This document shows, one piece after another, positions 50,231 to 62,576 of a DNA stretch of 64,000 bases; within the stretch, counting starts at the first letter, position 1, and each line of letters begins with the position of its first letter. The notes under the pieces are model-generated. The model ran no database searches. It saw nothing but the letters and a program-made list of their open reading frames with translations, and was not told the origin of the DNA. The position numbers and the translations under genes are program-made. This stretch comes from Protonemura montana (taxonomy: Eukaryota > Arthropoda > Insecta > Plecoptera > Nemouridae): positions 5,580,001 through 5,644,000 of the forward strand of contig OX387607.1 in the NCBI GenBank assembly GCA_947568835.1, given 5' to 3'.

Positions 50231-51666
50231 AACACCCTTACGACTGGACAACGGCCAACATTCCCACCGTCGGCAAAGAGCTGTAAACATTATCAATTGA
50301 TTCTCGCCTGTTCTCGATCATGCTCATTGATCTGTCCCACCGCCCGCCTAGGGACACGCCATGTAAGAGAACGAGGGTCGAAGGGTGGGCTGTGATTAAA
50401 GCGCCTAGGTCTTTGGGACCAAGAAGTGGGGGTGCTGGGGGCGGAAACACGCCGGGGGTGACGCTGCATTAGTTAAGGAAGGGCATCCATCATGCGGCTA
50501 CCTGACAGCTAAGGAGGCGTGGGTGCCTGTTGGGCGGACAGGGGGGCAGCTTTGATAAGGGCGCTATAGAAGTGGCGTCGTCGGACAAAATGCCGATGTT
50601 TCGCGGTGTTGGGACAGCGGATATGGCGATCTGGGTCAGATGCCGGACTGCGGATGTGATGGAGAGCGGGGAATTGATTTGTATGGCGTTGCGAGGCCGG
50701 AAAACTCGGTGTCAGGGTTTCTAGTAGTAGTATTTGGTTGTCTCGTTTTACATGGTTTATGGTTGGGAAGCATCACTCTGCTTTGTTAAGTTTCACCACA
50801 CCGAAAAATGGTTTCAGATCAGGTCACACCGTTGAAGGTGACATTGTAAATATCACGTATCTTGTACAAGTTGAAGATAAATGTTTTACCAATTTTACAC
50901 TTTTTTTGAAAATTTATATCCGTTTTTCTTAAATTATCTTCAAAATCTTATTTTTTTAATCAAACGTAGAGTGATTTACTTTTCAAAGCGGACAAAACTC
51001 AAAAAAATTATTCAATAGGTCAAAATTTCAATTTTCAATTCTTACATTCTCAAAATTTTGCGAATTTTGTTCATCTCAGAAATTTTATTTAGGACATTTC
51101 ATACCAACGTCTATTACCATATTTACGTCAGTCTTCGTGCTTCTCCTGCTGATGGAAACCAATTAACTTAAGTCGGAGTCTAGGGAGGCGAATTTCAACA
51201 TTAATGCTACTAAAATAGCGAAAGCAAAATATAAATGTAAAAATAATCCGATACTTTTTAATCCCAAAATGCAAATGTGATCCAAGTTTATACCATGTTT
51301 TCCATACATATAAAAACTCGCTTTGCATGGTATTAGAAAAGACTTTCGTTCTTTCGCTTTCCAATTCATTCCTAGCTGCTAGCAATGTATTCCATATTTT
51401 CCTTTCCTCATTTTCCTCATAGGAGAAACACTATGCATCGCTTAAAGCTTCAAAATCCAGTTATGCGTTTTCTACCTCGAGAGCAGCGTTACCCTTCCGT
51501 TCAGCAACCGTTAGCAGAAAACTAAAAAGTCCCGTGAACTATGTGCTGACGCGAAACCGTATTTCAAGACACAGCTAGAGGGTTGTTTGCTGTTTACAAA
51601 CTATATTATGAGAAACTTTAATTTGGCTAGATGTTAAGTCCACTTCTTGCATTGGGTTTGTATAGT
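49566..51666. other. non-coding stretch with C29 run and GC-rich island
   Basis: A run of 29 C lies at 50199-50227. A G-rich island follows (about 50330-50720), with an open plus frame at 50530-50724 of unknown nature. The rest is AT-rich with short ORFs only. Confidence 0.45.
50199..50227 (+). repeat. homopolymer C29
   Basis: Twenty-nine C in a row, in sequence of otherwise ordinary composition. The other strand could form G-quadruplexes. Assembly length error is likely in such a run. Confidence 0.9.
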
Positions 51667-52130
51667 TAGTCAGAGTCTTCGGATCATAAGTTCCGCCAAC
51701 AAGTGGTAACGGATGATGATACCAGATGGCGCTTGCGGGTGTCCTTTTCAACAAAACCAGTTAAATTAAATAATTAAATACAAGTATAACAACCGTGGAA
51801 GTCAGCTTTAAATAAAGAGTAATTGTGCGTAAACCAGTTTCAAATTTGTAGAAAAACTATTTGACCTGGGTTTTGAATGCTAAGTAAAGGGCTAATAAAT
51901 GTAGTAGGCTAAGAAATAAAATAAGGGCTAAGAAATTTAGTAGCCCTTTACTTAGCATTCAAACCCCAGTTCAAATAGTTTTTCTAAAAACTTGTGCTAA
52001 GGATAAATCAAGTAGACGTGAGTCTAAAAACCATCATCAGTTTCAAATTTGTTAGAAATAACGAAATTAAATTCGCTAACCCTCGGAATGACGGTGAACT
52101 CGGGCGACTATCATTTTTGTCGATATCCCA
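51667..52130 (+). mobile_element. MITE family C, copy 3 (degenerate, interrupted)
   Basis: It carries AGTCAGAG at the left, then GTGGTAACGGATGATGATAC, CAGATGGCGCTTGCGG and, after an insert, GAAATAACGAAATTAAATTC and ATGACGGTGA. It is more diverged than the other copies. The insert at 51850-51985 splits it. Confidence 0.6.
51850..51985. mobile_element. nested hairpin insertion (foldback MITE)
   Basis: Two arms of about 45 bp (51850-51894 and 51941-51985) are near-perfect inverted copies, starting AGAAAAACTATTTGACCTGG and ending CAGTTCAAATAGTTTTTCT. A 46-bp spacer separates them, itself with AAGGGCTAAGAAAT-type echoes. The sequence CAGTTTCAAATTTG is found on both sides (51835 and 52037), as a possible target duplication. 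Confidence 0.7.
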
Positions 52131-55100
52131 GTTATCGTTTGGTTTATTGACTAATAATAAAGCCAACTATGCTAATTGCCTGAAGGCCAAAGTCAACTCA
52201 GTTTCGAAAAATGACTCACATTTTACTGCAGTCCAGCCCGTGAGAGAAGATACCATTTCAAAGCATTTATCACTTTGTGCATATCAAAATTTGAATTTGT
52301 CTCCACGGCACGATCTCAGATTGCAGAAATAGATCTTGAAAGCTTTGATTTTTAATATTTCCTCATCAAATGTACTGTACAAGCTAGACGGTATTTCAAT
52401 GAAAAAGTTACTTGATTTGCACTTTTCCTCTTGCACTATTTTTGAGGTTAAGGTTGTTCAAAAAATAAGTCTCGTCTTCTTAACGTGTTTATAATATTCT
52501 GGTCTAGCCGAGTGAAGTTCGGCGGACAAAATTTGAACGTTAAACAGAGTCCCAGTGAACGTTTGTGAAAGTATTTCTACCATCAACCAGTTGCTGACGT
52601 GTCGAATTTCTAAACACTGTATGAAGGTTGCTTGCCGCTCGCAAACTAGTTTACTTCGTTAAGTTTGTACCGAAACTTTGTTGTATTGCGCCAAAACAGA
52701 CGGAATAACATTTGAACCTCCACAAATGTCTTTATACAAAGCCAGAAACGCTCTAAGCTGTCGACCCATTCTTGCTAGCACGTGGCAATTCGTCTTGATC
52801 TTGTCGTAAGCGATTTGACTTGGCTTGATTTATCTCAAGGTTGTTCGGTCAAGATGAAGGGTCCGTGCTGGGTTTTGAGTACCCTTGAGACTTGGCTGAC
52901 CTCTTTTTAACAAAATTGTCAGATCGGCAGAGTGATATTACGGGTGAAATGTCGAGCATGTTCACGTTGAAATCAGAATGCAAATAGCTACATTTTGAGA
53001 TGCATTGTTGGTTGCATTTTACTCCACGTTCCTGGCATGTTAAATGGTGCTACATCTTGCTTGGTTTTGTTTCTGACAGGTCATGAAATATGTAAAATGA
53101 GTAAATAAAATGTGAAAAAGTAAGCACCTTGGGGACATACTTTAGAAATTACTAAACAAATAAACCAATTTGTGTATGTACATGTACACCACGTCGAGAA
53201 AATTGTGCGCGGAGTAAAAAATCCCCCAGACGAGTTCGGTCAAAATTCATCTTATGCGAAACGCGTAGCACTAATTTGAAAGAAGTTTTAAATCGTTTAC
53301 GGAAGTTTTCTACTAAGAAGCTTTTAATATGTGTACACGACACAAGAAGCATGCTATTATATTTCGATAAACGGCGACTGTGCTACAGCCGCGCAGTCCC
53401 TCGGGGCTCAGTGAAGGAAGTTTCACTAGCGAGATTATTACTCTAAGGGTCCTTTGTCTCTACTTTTTAATACACTCGAAAAAAAAGGAGTCTCAAAAAC
53501 CTGGGGGGGTAGGAAAAAAAACTCCGTCTTTCAATTATTCAAATATTCTGTGTGTGCAAGTATTTTTAGCCATGATACTATCGACCGTACCGTTGCAACG
53601 AGAACGCTGGCATAAGGAAAATCCACAAAGTGCGAACTAAAGAAAGAATCATATACCGGGCATGCTCGCTGTACCATTCCTCGGTGCTATCTTGCGATTA
53701 TTGAATATGTAAAACACCGTTTCGTTGGCAAAAAAAGAAAAGCGGATGAAATTTCCATTTGACATTTTCTTTCGAGTCACTTTCGTCTTTGTCGTGCACC
53801 TAGAGTTGAGGCTTTGAGGAAAAACTCGATTTTCAGGTTTTTTATTATGGTTTCAGTTTATCATTTCTTGAAATTATATCCGATATCCGCAAGGAATGTC
53901 TTTATATCGTAGATATCAATCATCCTAACCAATTGCATTTTCACAATTCCCACGAGAGCATCTCCTACAGAAAGTTTCCTCTCCGGTCCAATAACCGAAA
54001 ATTTAATTTTGGCATCTTTAAAGTAAGCATCACCATGCGCGGCAGATTGTCCGCTATCAACATATCGCTGATGAAATTTCCTTCATCATAACCAGCTATG
54101 ATTTTATCACTTCGAGCCCGAGGCTTTTTCCATCCCACGACTCCACGACTCAAACGCATGCCGTAAACTTTAATTTCTCGCGACTTTTCTCCAACAAATT
54201 TCAACTCTTTACTCCTCTGCGTATGACGAAATTTATTCAACAAAAATTGAAACGTCTTCGAATTTTATATCCCAAAATAACTATTATAAATTCAAGTTGT
54301 TCCATCAAAACCAACAGATCGCTTTAGCGCCCGCATTTTATATTCGGGCACCGGTAATCCATTACCGGTCTCTCTAAATAGACTCGTCATGCACCGGTTC
54401 AAAACACAAACACCCCCCGTCCTCCAGACCCCCCAGACCCCCCAGACACCCGCAAAGTAGATCTCATCGGACAGACTTTTTGGCGAAAGATTCGCAAACA
54501 AATTTCGCGTCGCCCTCGGCGAGCATACATCAAGACGAACTGCATTAAATGACGCACTTCCGTCGATATCCGGTATCCGATCAACGCTCGCGACGCCGCT
54601 CCAAGGGCATCGGTTAGATGTGAGGGTGGGGACGTCTTATCCCATCTCGTACAAGACGTCGGCTTGTGACGACGCTCTTCAATCACTTCTTATTGACTGC
54701 GTTTAGTTTGGTGATCGTTTCCCATCACTTAGACCGCACCATCAGATTAGCGCAAGCCGAAATCTGGTGGGATCGAACGGGAATTTTCGAGCGATTGCGC
54801 GCCGCACGTGTGTAGTAAGGTGTGTAGGTGGAAATTGCGGTAGCAGAAGGTGGATACTATATTTCGGGAGGCATGTTTGGTCCCGTACCATGGAAACCGG
54901 AACAGATGCGTTTACATTTCGACGCCTCTAGAGGAATTTTGTAAACACACTCGTTAGGAACACGTTATGTGTCATGGGGGAGATGTTCACGTTATGTATG
55001 AATTTCATACCCGTTTTTTTTAGAGCATTTTAAAAGTTTTTCTGAGTTATGTTCGATTTTGTGACCACAGCTGTATGATTTTGTTTTTTTGTACATGGCT

Positions 55101-56462
55101 TTAAGCTCTTTAATTTTGTTGTAACTTTTGCTAGCATTTAGCATAGTTGAAGTAAACATTTCCGAGAAAACCGCGTCAAACCTCCATGTTTACATCCCCT
55201 AGAGATGTGACCAAACACCTGTGTTTCTAAAATGTAGATTAGACTCCTCGTGTCTGAATTGAGAATTATTTGAACTTCTCGGATGGTATCGTCGTGGTGT
55301 ACAGGTATAGTCGACCGTTCTGGTCGCGGTCATTAACAAAACAAACCCGTGGGGGTGGTATATCATCTCCGAATTGCTTTACACAGATCCGAGCTCAGAA
55401 AGTTTAGAAAGCCACCGACAGAAATCAGAAAATTATTATGACCGCTTCCACATTCATCCATGCATAGGTCAAAGTCAACCATGATTCCTCTTTCATCTTG
55501 CTTAGGACTTGTCCATTCCAATTAGCCTTGTCCGACGTTAATCGAAATAGACTCCGGTATTGCTCTGTTACACAAACGTCTTCCTTTCAAAATTACCCTA
55601 AAGTTCAAATGTCTTTTTATGATTAACGACGAACGATAAACACTGGTGTGCAAAGATCCATAAGTTTTCAACCTCGTTGATTAACATCAAAGCATTGAAG
55701 GCGTGCGTCGTTAAACCGATTATAAGTGTTAAGTTTTTTGTGGGTTAATCATACGACATGACCGCTCCGTTTCGTCTCAGGCAACTAAGTTTGTGCGTCT
55801 TTGGTCCTGGGTCTAGCCTCGGTGCGCATGCTGGTATTCAGACTGCAGATGTGAGTAAACCTGGGTTGCGTACAAGTTAGCGAATACAGTGCGTACGTTC
55901 CTTTTCATGCGCTAAACGCACTGCGTAGATGTGTCTTAGAGTTTTCTTCTTAGAAACTTTTGTCGTAGAGACCGCAGTAGCAGCTCGTAACTACATAGGT
56001 ATAACACGTTCAAAACGCAAAGATACTTACGAAAATATTGTCATGATAGTTTTTTTACTATTACTATTTTGCTTACTGAAATGAACATTTTGGTTTTGAA
56101 TCCTTTATATTCTTGAATCATAATAGCCTAGAGCACAGATCTGTGCCAATCTGTGCCTAGAGCAGTTACTTAAATTAAAACTCAGGTCTCATAATAGTGT
56201 CCGGAAACCTAGTTAATTAATATTGTCCTTCTAAAGGACGATAATCCGGTGCTTATGGCAGGCATGGTACATAATGGGTCTACTCGACAGGAGTTAGGGA
56301 AAAATTATGTCCTATTCTTCCTTCTAGGCTCGGTTACGTTCTAGAAAAAGAAAGCAAATTTGGAAGCCGTTGTTCAGGTTCTAACCTTTGTGGGACAGTA
56401 CGTTTACAGACGAACTAAACCCATACTTTCTGTCTCCCATCCTATGCCTGAAAATAAGTTCT
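52131..56462. other. non-coding stretch, no gene recognised
   Basis: It contains C-rich repeats at 54425-54452, where the minus strand has several G-runs. An isolated SINE-tail-like GCGTGCGTCGTTAAAC lies at about 55701-55716, and a 14-bp palindrome GCACAGATCTGTGC at 56133-56146. ORFs at 54292-54686 (minus) are low-complexity at one end and unmatched. Confidence 0.4.
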
Positions 56463-56595
56463 TAGATGAAATCTTATTTAAATTGCAAACGCTTGGAATG
56501 CTTTTTACTTTATTAAAGTGATTCTTATTATTATTACTATTATTATTTATTTGCAATACTTTGTAAAAGTGTTCATAATAATGAAAATAAGTTTC
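56463..56595 (+). repeat. foldback repeat family B, copy 4
   Basis: TTAGATGAAATCTTATTTAA, then ATTGCAAACGCTTGGAATGC, an ATT/TTA-rich middle, and the opposite arm GTGTTCATAATAATGAAAAT. A box-B-like GGGTTCGATTCC follows at about 56638-56649, again a tRNA-related piece beside this family, as at 33.1 kb. Confidence 0.6.
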
Positions 56596-59118
56596 TTCTC
56601 GTGCCAACCATCTCCGTCTCAACGCACTGTAGGTTACGGGTTCGATTCCGCGTGGATACCTGTGCCGCTTACTCCGTTGCGACGTGAACCGTATGATATG
56701 ATGCACGCTCCAGGGGGGAAGGGTGGGGGCTTACATGGGTGCCTTGTAATTAAATTAGCAGGGTAGGGGGCTCTTAGACGGTCTCAGAACAGTAGGTGTT
56801 AAATGTCGCGGAGCGGATCGGGAAGGGGCATTATGAGCAAGGTTATCAATGAGCAGAAAATTGGCGCAGAAAGTATTCATCTTTGGATTGTAGTCATTTT
56901 TTCTCCTGCTTTTGCGTAGAATCGTTATTTGCCAAAAGTGGTCTCAGAAGTGGTCTCAGTGGTCTCAGAAAAATAAAATTTTGTTGCACAGACGGGTGTA
57001 TTGTCTTTTTTTTTATTTTTTTTATTTTTACGTCTAACAGAGCTTTATAAAACAAGTGCAAAGGTTAGAATAAGTAGACATGAGCCTAAAATTTAATTTA
57101 AGATTTAGTTTAAATTTAAATTTAAGTAAAATTTAAGCTAAGAAATTACAATAATTTATAATGAACTGTAATTGGCTTTTTTTTTGTTGCTAAATAAACA
57201 ACTTCAAAAAAAAACGTAATAGCATTTCTTAATTATCATAAACGCGTCTTTTGCTCTGTCATTAGTTTTCTTAGGTGTTTTCGATCAATTTTAGGGTTTA
57301 TTTTCAGATGCATTCTTGTCGGCACCGTGATTGGCTTTCTCGTATACAATAACAGAAATACCCAGAAGGTGCAGAAAATGTTCATCCAAATTTTATTTTC
57401 AAACGTTTGCCTGTTTGGTTCCATTAAAATGTGTATTCAAAATATTGTTGCTCAACTTTGTTTCGTTACCTTTCGCATAGTTTATATATGAGTATTACAT
57501 TTCTCATAGATAGACATGCACATAGTTTGTTTACTCGTTCCTACTTTTCCCGGCTAAATCTCATCCACATTCCTGACAGCCGGCGGCCGGGAGGTTAACT
57601 TGGCGTAATAAGCAACTTCATAACGACGTGTTCCCATAGTTCTGACAGCCAGTACGAAGATGTAAGCAGCTCTAGACGGTAAGAGAGTGGCCATCTTCCT
57701 CTAATGGCTGAACTGTTTTTAGCAACGTTAAATTCTAACTTTTAGAATGCTAGATTGGTGGTCCCATGGCTGTCTATGATTTTACCACGTGTATGTATGC
57801 TTAATACTGTCTATTCAGGATAAGAACCACCAACAAAAATGGCCGAGATTTTTTTCTTTTTCACTTTTTTCACTTTTTTCTTGCCTATTATCTCTTACAG
57901 GCGAATGCTTTTAGAAGAGTTTGTGTCGCCAGTTTTTTGTGTGTCAATTACCTTAATGATAACCTCGCCTTAACTTTAGGTATTACCTTACCTACCACCT
58001 ATACGCACACTTACACAGATTTCTATTCCTTATGGAGGAACGGCTACGATAAAGAAAGTGCTGCTAATAACTAGTTTAAAAATCTGCTGCAATAGCGCTT
58101 TAGTATCTTGATTGAATTAGAGAGAGTGAGAAGGTTAGAATATCATCAGCAGTGCGAGTGAGATCAGATTAAATTGCAAGTAACGCCACCCATGGAAAAA
58201 GGTCCTAACTATTTTCGCTTTCAGTTCGAAGAGAATTCAGTAAAAACTTCTTGGGGGAGAATTACCTCAGTGTTTCGCGTACGTAGCAATTTTGACCCAG
58301 GATAAAATATCTGTGCACGCTTTGCCTTTACCTTCGTGATAATTCTACAAATTATTGAAAATGAAGCCTGCAAAACACCAATAATTGCAAAACTTTCAAA
58401 GAGCAAATTGATAGTTTACTGGTTGTGTGAATTCGTGAAACCCAAGCATGCTCACTTTCAAGCAGTATTTTACAACCCAACTGCAACCCATTACAACCCA
58501 AAAGCATCTACGTGCACAATGAACACATTATGTGCAAGACTGCCTACAATTTCTGAATCTCACTGTACAGAGATATATGGCAAGTACAGCTCGCAACCTA
58601 AGTCTCTGCTGTGTTAATTACATTAGCTGACAGTCAAGACTCCGACAGCGTTCGCTGAGGTTCAACCAAGTCAGTCGACTCTAATAATCTCGGGGTTCAT
58701 CAGACTAGACCTATGCGCCACCGCTGAGGCCGCGCGATCTCAGATACATTAGGCCGCGTCTTTGAAGATTGTCTTTCCTCCCAATTAATTACGCGAATCA
58801 TTAATGTGATATGAATCAGCATATCTTTGAGACGAAATACACACGTCGACCGTAGCCCACCGTAACCAAGAGTCTGTGGAATTGAGATGGTTTATGAAAA
58901 GGTCTATAGGTCTAACCTTATTTCTGTCTCTAAGGTCCAACCATTAGACCCAGTTGGGCGAACGTCAAGGCATGTCCAAACACAGAACAAAGGTAACCTT
59001 TCTGGTCGATGAGGAGTAGTACACCAACATTTCATTTGAACTATTTTAGTGTGACGGTAATGATCTTGGTGTATACGCCGAAAGCATAATTATATTCAGA
59101 GAATTGCTGCCATTTCAG
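56596..59118. other. non-coding stretch, no gene recognised
   Basis: It has a short GTGGTCTCAG repeat (56938-56968), A/T runs near 57005-57030 and 57175-57215, and only short ORFs. A G-rich patch (56711-56727) precedes an unmatched frame. Confidence 0.4.
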
Positions 59119-59364
59119 TCATTTGCATGGCATCAGCGAACGCGAATCGTTTGCACCCAGCTTGTCCAGAATCGTGCTTACCAAATCTTTTATAAACTGA
59201 CCATTGGAAAGACTTTCTAGCGCCTTGCTTTCCCAATTTTCCACGTCAATAAAGGCATCACTGTGATAGGTCAGACGCTGGCCGCACAGCACGCGATTGA
59301 CAACCATGTGTAAATAAACAGGGGCAATCGTACCGGATGTGGAATTGGAAACCGATGTGGCCAG
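59119..59364 (-). CDS. possible coding segment, unrecognised
   Basis: This minus-strand frame is open from 59364 to the TGA at 59119-59121, 81 codons, with an ATG at 59307. Codon use is GC-rich at third positions (many CTG, GTG, GCC, AAG), unlike the AT-rich surroundings. The predicted product contains APVYLHMVVNRVL and a mixed, charged C-terminal half (DVENWESKALESL). An internal TTG|GTAAGC at 59181 could be a splice donor. No family was recognised. It may be an exon, a dead mobile-element fragment, or chance. Confidence 0.25.
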   Translation of the reverse strand: MATSVSNSTSGTIAPVYLHMVVNRVLCGQRLTYHSDAFIDVENWESKALESLSNGQFIKDLVSTILDKLGANDSRSLMPCK

Positions 59365-60090
59365 TCACGTGTGTGTGTTGGATGTAGTGTGATAGATCCT
59401 GGCGATGGTGAAACAGTAGCAACTTGAGGTAAGAGTGCCAAAGATAACAAAAGGTTAGCTAACAGAAAGCGATGGAAATTGTCTGTGACACAAGAGCGGG
59501 CCACTTGCACAAGCAATTGTCTCGTTGCGAGCTGAGGTGAGGGAGATGTCGAAGATGGTGATGTGTGGGACATGGCAGTATATAGCGTTGATCAGGTTAA
59601 AGCTTGATTATTTCAATAATTTCGTGTTTTTGACTAAATACATTATGCTGTTTGCGTGGGACTTAATTACTTTCGGTCTATATCCTCGATAGAAACTATT
59701 TGGAATAGGCAAATGTTTTTTTTTAACTTAATGTTGAAAAGTGGCAAAGGTTTCTTCGAAATGTATGTAAGAGGAAAGACTTGTTGTGATTTTAGAAGAA
59801 TCATTTTTATACCTTAAAGGTAGGGCCATCTGTGGTAGGGCCATAATATCGCTGTAAAGTTTGGTATGTTTTCAGACTAGTTTACTTCATTTGTGTGACT
59901 TTTATTTCCCCGAGTCTCAAATACCTGGATAGAGCATTATAAAAGACCACTAGCCTACTGCTAAAAATTGAAGTAAGAAAATCCGTTTTTGGTTTAGGGC
60001 TGTACAAAGTTCGTGAAAAATAAACAAAATGGTTAATACAAAATTAACTGAACAATGAAAACTCAATCACAATTTGTTATTGTTTCTAAC

Positions 60091-60096
60091 TTTATT
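60091..60096 (-). promoter_or_regulatory. possible poly(A) signal AATAAA
   Basis: AATAAA on the minus strand, about 30 bp after the stop of the 60125-60457 ORF. This fits a terminal exon but is common by chance in AT-rich DNA. Confidence 0.25.
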
Positions 60097-60124
60097 GCTA
60101 TGGAACCGTATGATTTATACTCAA

Positions 60125-60457
60125 TCAATTTAATATGGTAGATAAACGATCCCACACATTTGAGAACCCACTTGAAATGTAGCTAATCACGCTACAGAAT
60201 TCGTTCAATAATACCAGCCAACCGTAAAGGGTACAAAATCTCGACATCGTCGCACCCGAAGACGATCCCACTCCTGGCCGCCAGTTGTGCGGTATATCGG
60301 GACTTGCTTTGTTCAAACGACACGTGTAACCTATGTGTACCGCGGCTGTCACCAGCATGCTGCCAAACGAATTGAGCATGAAGGATTGCGAACTAGCAAT
60401 GTTTCTGGCGAGTACTTTGACACTTTTCTGCTCGAGTAGGTGTGCAGCCAATTTTAA
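60125..60457 (-). CDS. possible terminal coding exon, unrecognised
   Basis: This minus-strand frame of about 110 codons follows an acceptor-like CACACAGCTAG and ends at a TGA (60125-60127), with AATAAA shortly after. The frame has no ATG at its start, as expected for an internal or terminal exon; the first ATG is within FMLNSFG. The product is mixed polar and hydrophobic, with two mildly hydrophobic segments (SMLVTAAVHIGY and LYGWLVLLNEF) and a Gly/Ser patch between. Codon use looks constrained. No domain was recognised and no upstream exon identified. Confidence 0.3.
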   Translation of the reverse strand, partial: LKLAAHLLEQKSVKVLARNIASSQSFMLNSFGSMLVTAAVHIGYTCRLNKASPDIPHNWRPGVGSSSGATMSRFCTLYGWLVLLNEFCSVISYISSGFSNVWDRLSTILN

Positions 60458-62256
60458 CTAGCTGTGTGGGCTCTGGTTTTTGGAAAAAAATCCTACTAGG
60501 TCACGTTTTGGTGCCAAAGATCTTAAGAAGTTATATATTTCTTGGAAAGAATAAGGGTGAATAATTCGTAAGTGGATATGGTTATATTTGGCTCGTTAAG
60601 CCTGCGTACATCGTGGTTGGCATCGGAATATTTAATTGGACCAATGAAGACCACAAGGTCATTAGTCTTCGCAACCTGATAGGTGAAAAGAATTTATCAC
60701 AGATTTTGATCTAAGGTATTACAATATTTGGATAAAGAAATGAAAATATAAGTATCAGGTTGTCTGTGACCGTGGATATGATTTTTTAACGGGTAGTAAT
60801 CTTTTATACGTTCAATGTAATATATTTTATTTATGGGCTAGGCATCCAAAATTAAACCACTGTTCTTTTTCAATCAAACGATGCCAGACAAATCAACATA
60901 TCCTTCCAACCTTCAGAAATTAGTTTCGGAAACGGCAAAATAGCAGCCACTAAACATCTTCGGCTGTCAAACGTGAGTTGGCACTTAAAACAGCCCTTCC
61001 TCGTCACGAGACGATTGGTCGTTGATCGAGTCGGTCCATCGAAAGACATGCGTCTTGCGCGAAAACTCGCCGTGAGTTCGTCTCGTGATGCTGGGTGGAC
61101 AGTCTCCCGCGTCTTAATAACGGTCGTTGATTGTTACTCTTGGCACCTTCTTCAGCCACATCCATCATCAAATCTATTCTAGGCTTGTGCCACAGAGTCG
61201 CCTAGCAATCACCATGAGCATTGACCCGCCATCCGCTTCAAGGTTCGACGACAGAGCAACTTTATCTCTATAGATAGCCCACACACACGAAATGATTAAC
61301 CTGGCGAAGAGGTAATTAAAAAAGTTGATTAGTTAAGTGAATGCTTTTAAGTGGATACTTAATTCCGAGTGTAAATTATTTTGTGGGAACTAGTTTTAAT
61401 GGGAATTAGCTTTGCAAGGCGCAGACCCTGTGATCGTTAACCTGAGTTGGAAAGTTTCTGGGTCGTAAAGCGGTGGATGATTCGAGTTAAAGCATAAGCC
61501 ATTGCAATATAATATGTGTACCGCGCAATACACTGCTTTATTATTTTGCTTTTCAGATTATAGGTTAAAATTGGTTTTACGGCACACCTCTTCCTCTCTC
61601 TCTCCATGGATCTTAAGAAGACAATTTTGTTCAGACACATAAATTCTCGTGTTCAGTCGACTTATTTTGGTCTACTCATGATATTAATTTGTAGAGAGGT
61701 GGTGGCGCGTTTGGTCTTTGAGGGTCTCTAGGCTTTGAAGAACATCGAGGTAAACTTTCAAATGCCCTGGGAGTGTTACTTCTCGTCACTTAGGTCAGAT
61801 AACGATGCATTAAAAGCGTGTACATCAGCTCGCATCGTATATAGTATCTCTATATTTACTCGATTAGGCCCGAGGGTGGTTTGTGATGCCGGCAGTTGCG
61901 GCCGACGTTTCCTGCAACCCTCTATAGTGCTCTCTCGGACTTTTCACTTAGTACTAAACGAACACTTTAGTCAAGAAATCATGGGTTTTGACATTGAATA
62001 TCGTGGTTATTACAAAGTGAAACTGAAATTATAAAGGATTTAAACTTTGGATAAGCTGCTTCATATATGCGAGAGCCATTTAAAGCTTTAATCTTTTGTT
62101 GATCTTTATTGATCTTGAATTTCACTGGAGAGGAAAACTAAATTGCCTATCACCGGCCTAGATAATGTTTCTGTGAAGATGGCTTACGACCTGACGGGTT
62201 TTCAGCAGGGAAAATGTTGTGGACCCAAAGCATTGTGTTTATAAGTAAATTCAGAT
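60458..62256. other. non-coding stretch, no gene recognised
   Basis: A 13-bp near-perfect dyad (61002-61014 with 61078-61090, CGTCACGAGACGA type) is the only structure noted. The 61735-62034 plus frame (99 codons) is unmatched. Confidence 0.4.
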
Positions 62257-62576
62257 AGCCAGGGTTGTTAAACTTTTTGCCGAAAAATAGAAAGGCAACA
62301 TGTTGTTACGGTAGGTGCTACTCGATGGCGCTTGCGGCAGTCCGGTGTTCACAAACCTCTACAATTAAATTATTAAGACCTAAAATCCTATTATTGAGCG
62401 TAAAACAGTGTAAAATACGAGTAATCTGCGAGAAATAACGAAATGGAATTTTTACAACACTTGAAACAATGGTTATTCCACCTAGAAGCATCCTTCATTT
62501 TTGTTGGTAAAGTATTCATTTGGCGGCCATGTTTTGCTAAGTCAGTTAAACACTTTAACGCTGGCCCTCTGCAGAC
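62257..62576 (+). mobile_element. MITE family C, copy 4 (with right terminus)
   Basis: The core is GGTAGGTGCTACTCGATGGC, then CGAGTAATCTGCGAGAAATA and CATTTTTGTTGGTAAAG. It continues to TTAACGCTGGCCCTCT at 62556-62571, the inverted form of the left end AGAGGGCCAGCGTTAA seen at 33778. Together the copies define an element of about 300 bp with inverted ends. The left end of this copy is worn. Confidence 0.7.

Noticed and set aside
51994-52332. 112-codon plus ORF
   Set aside because: It starts beside the hairpin insert and runs through non-coding MITE sequence.
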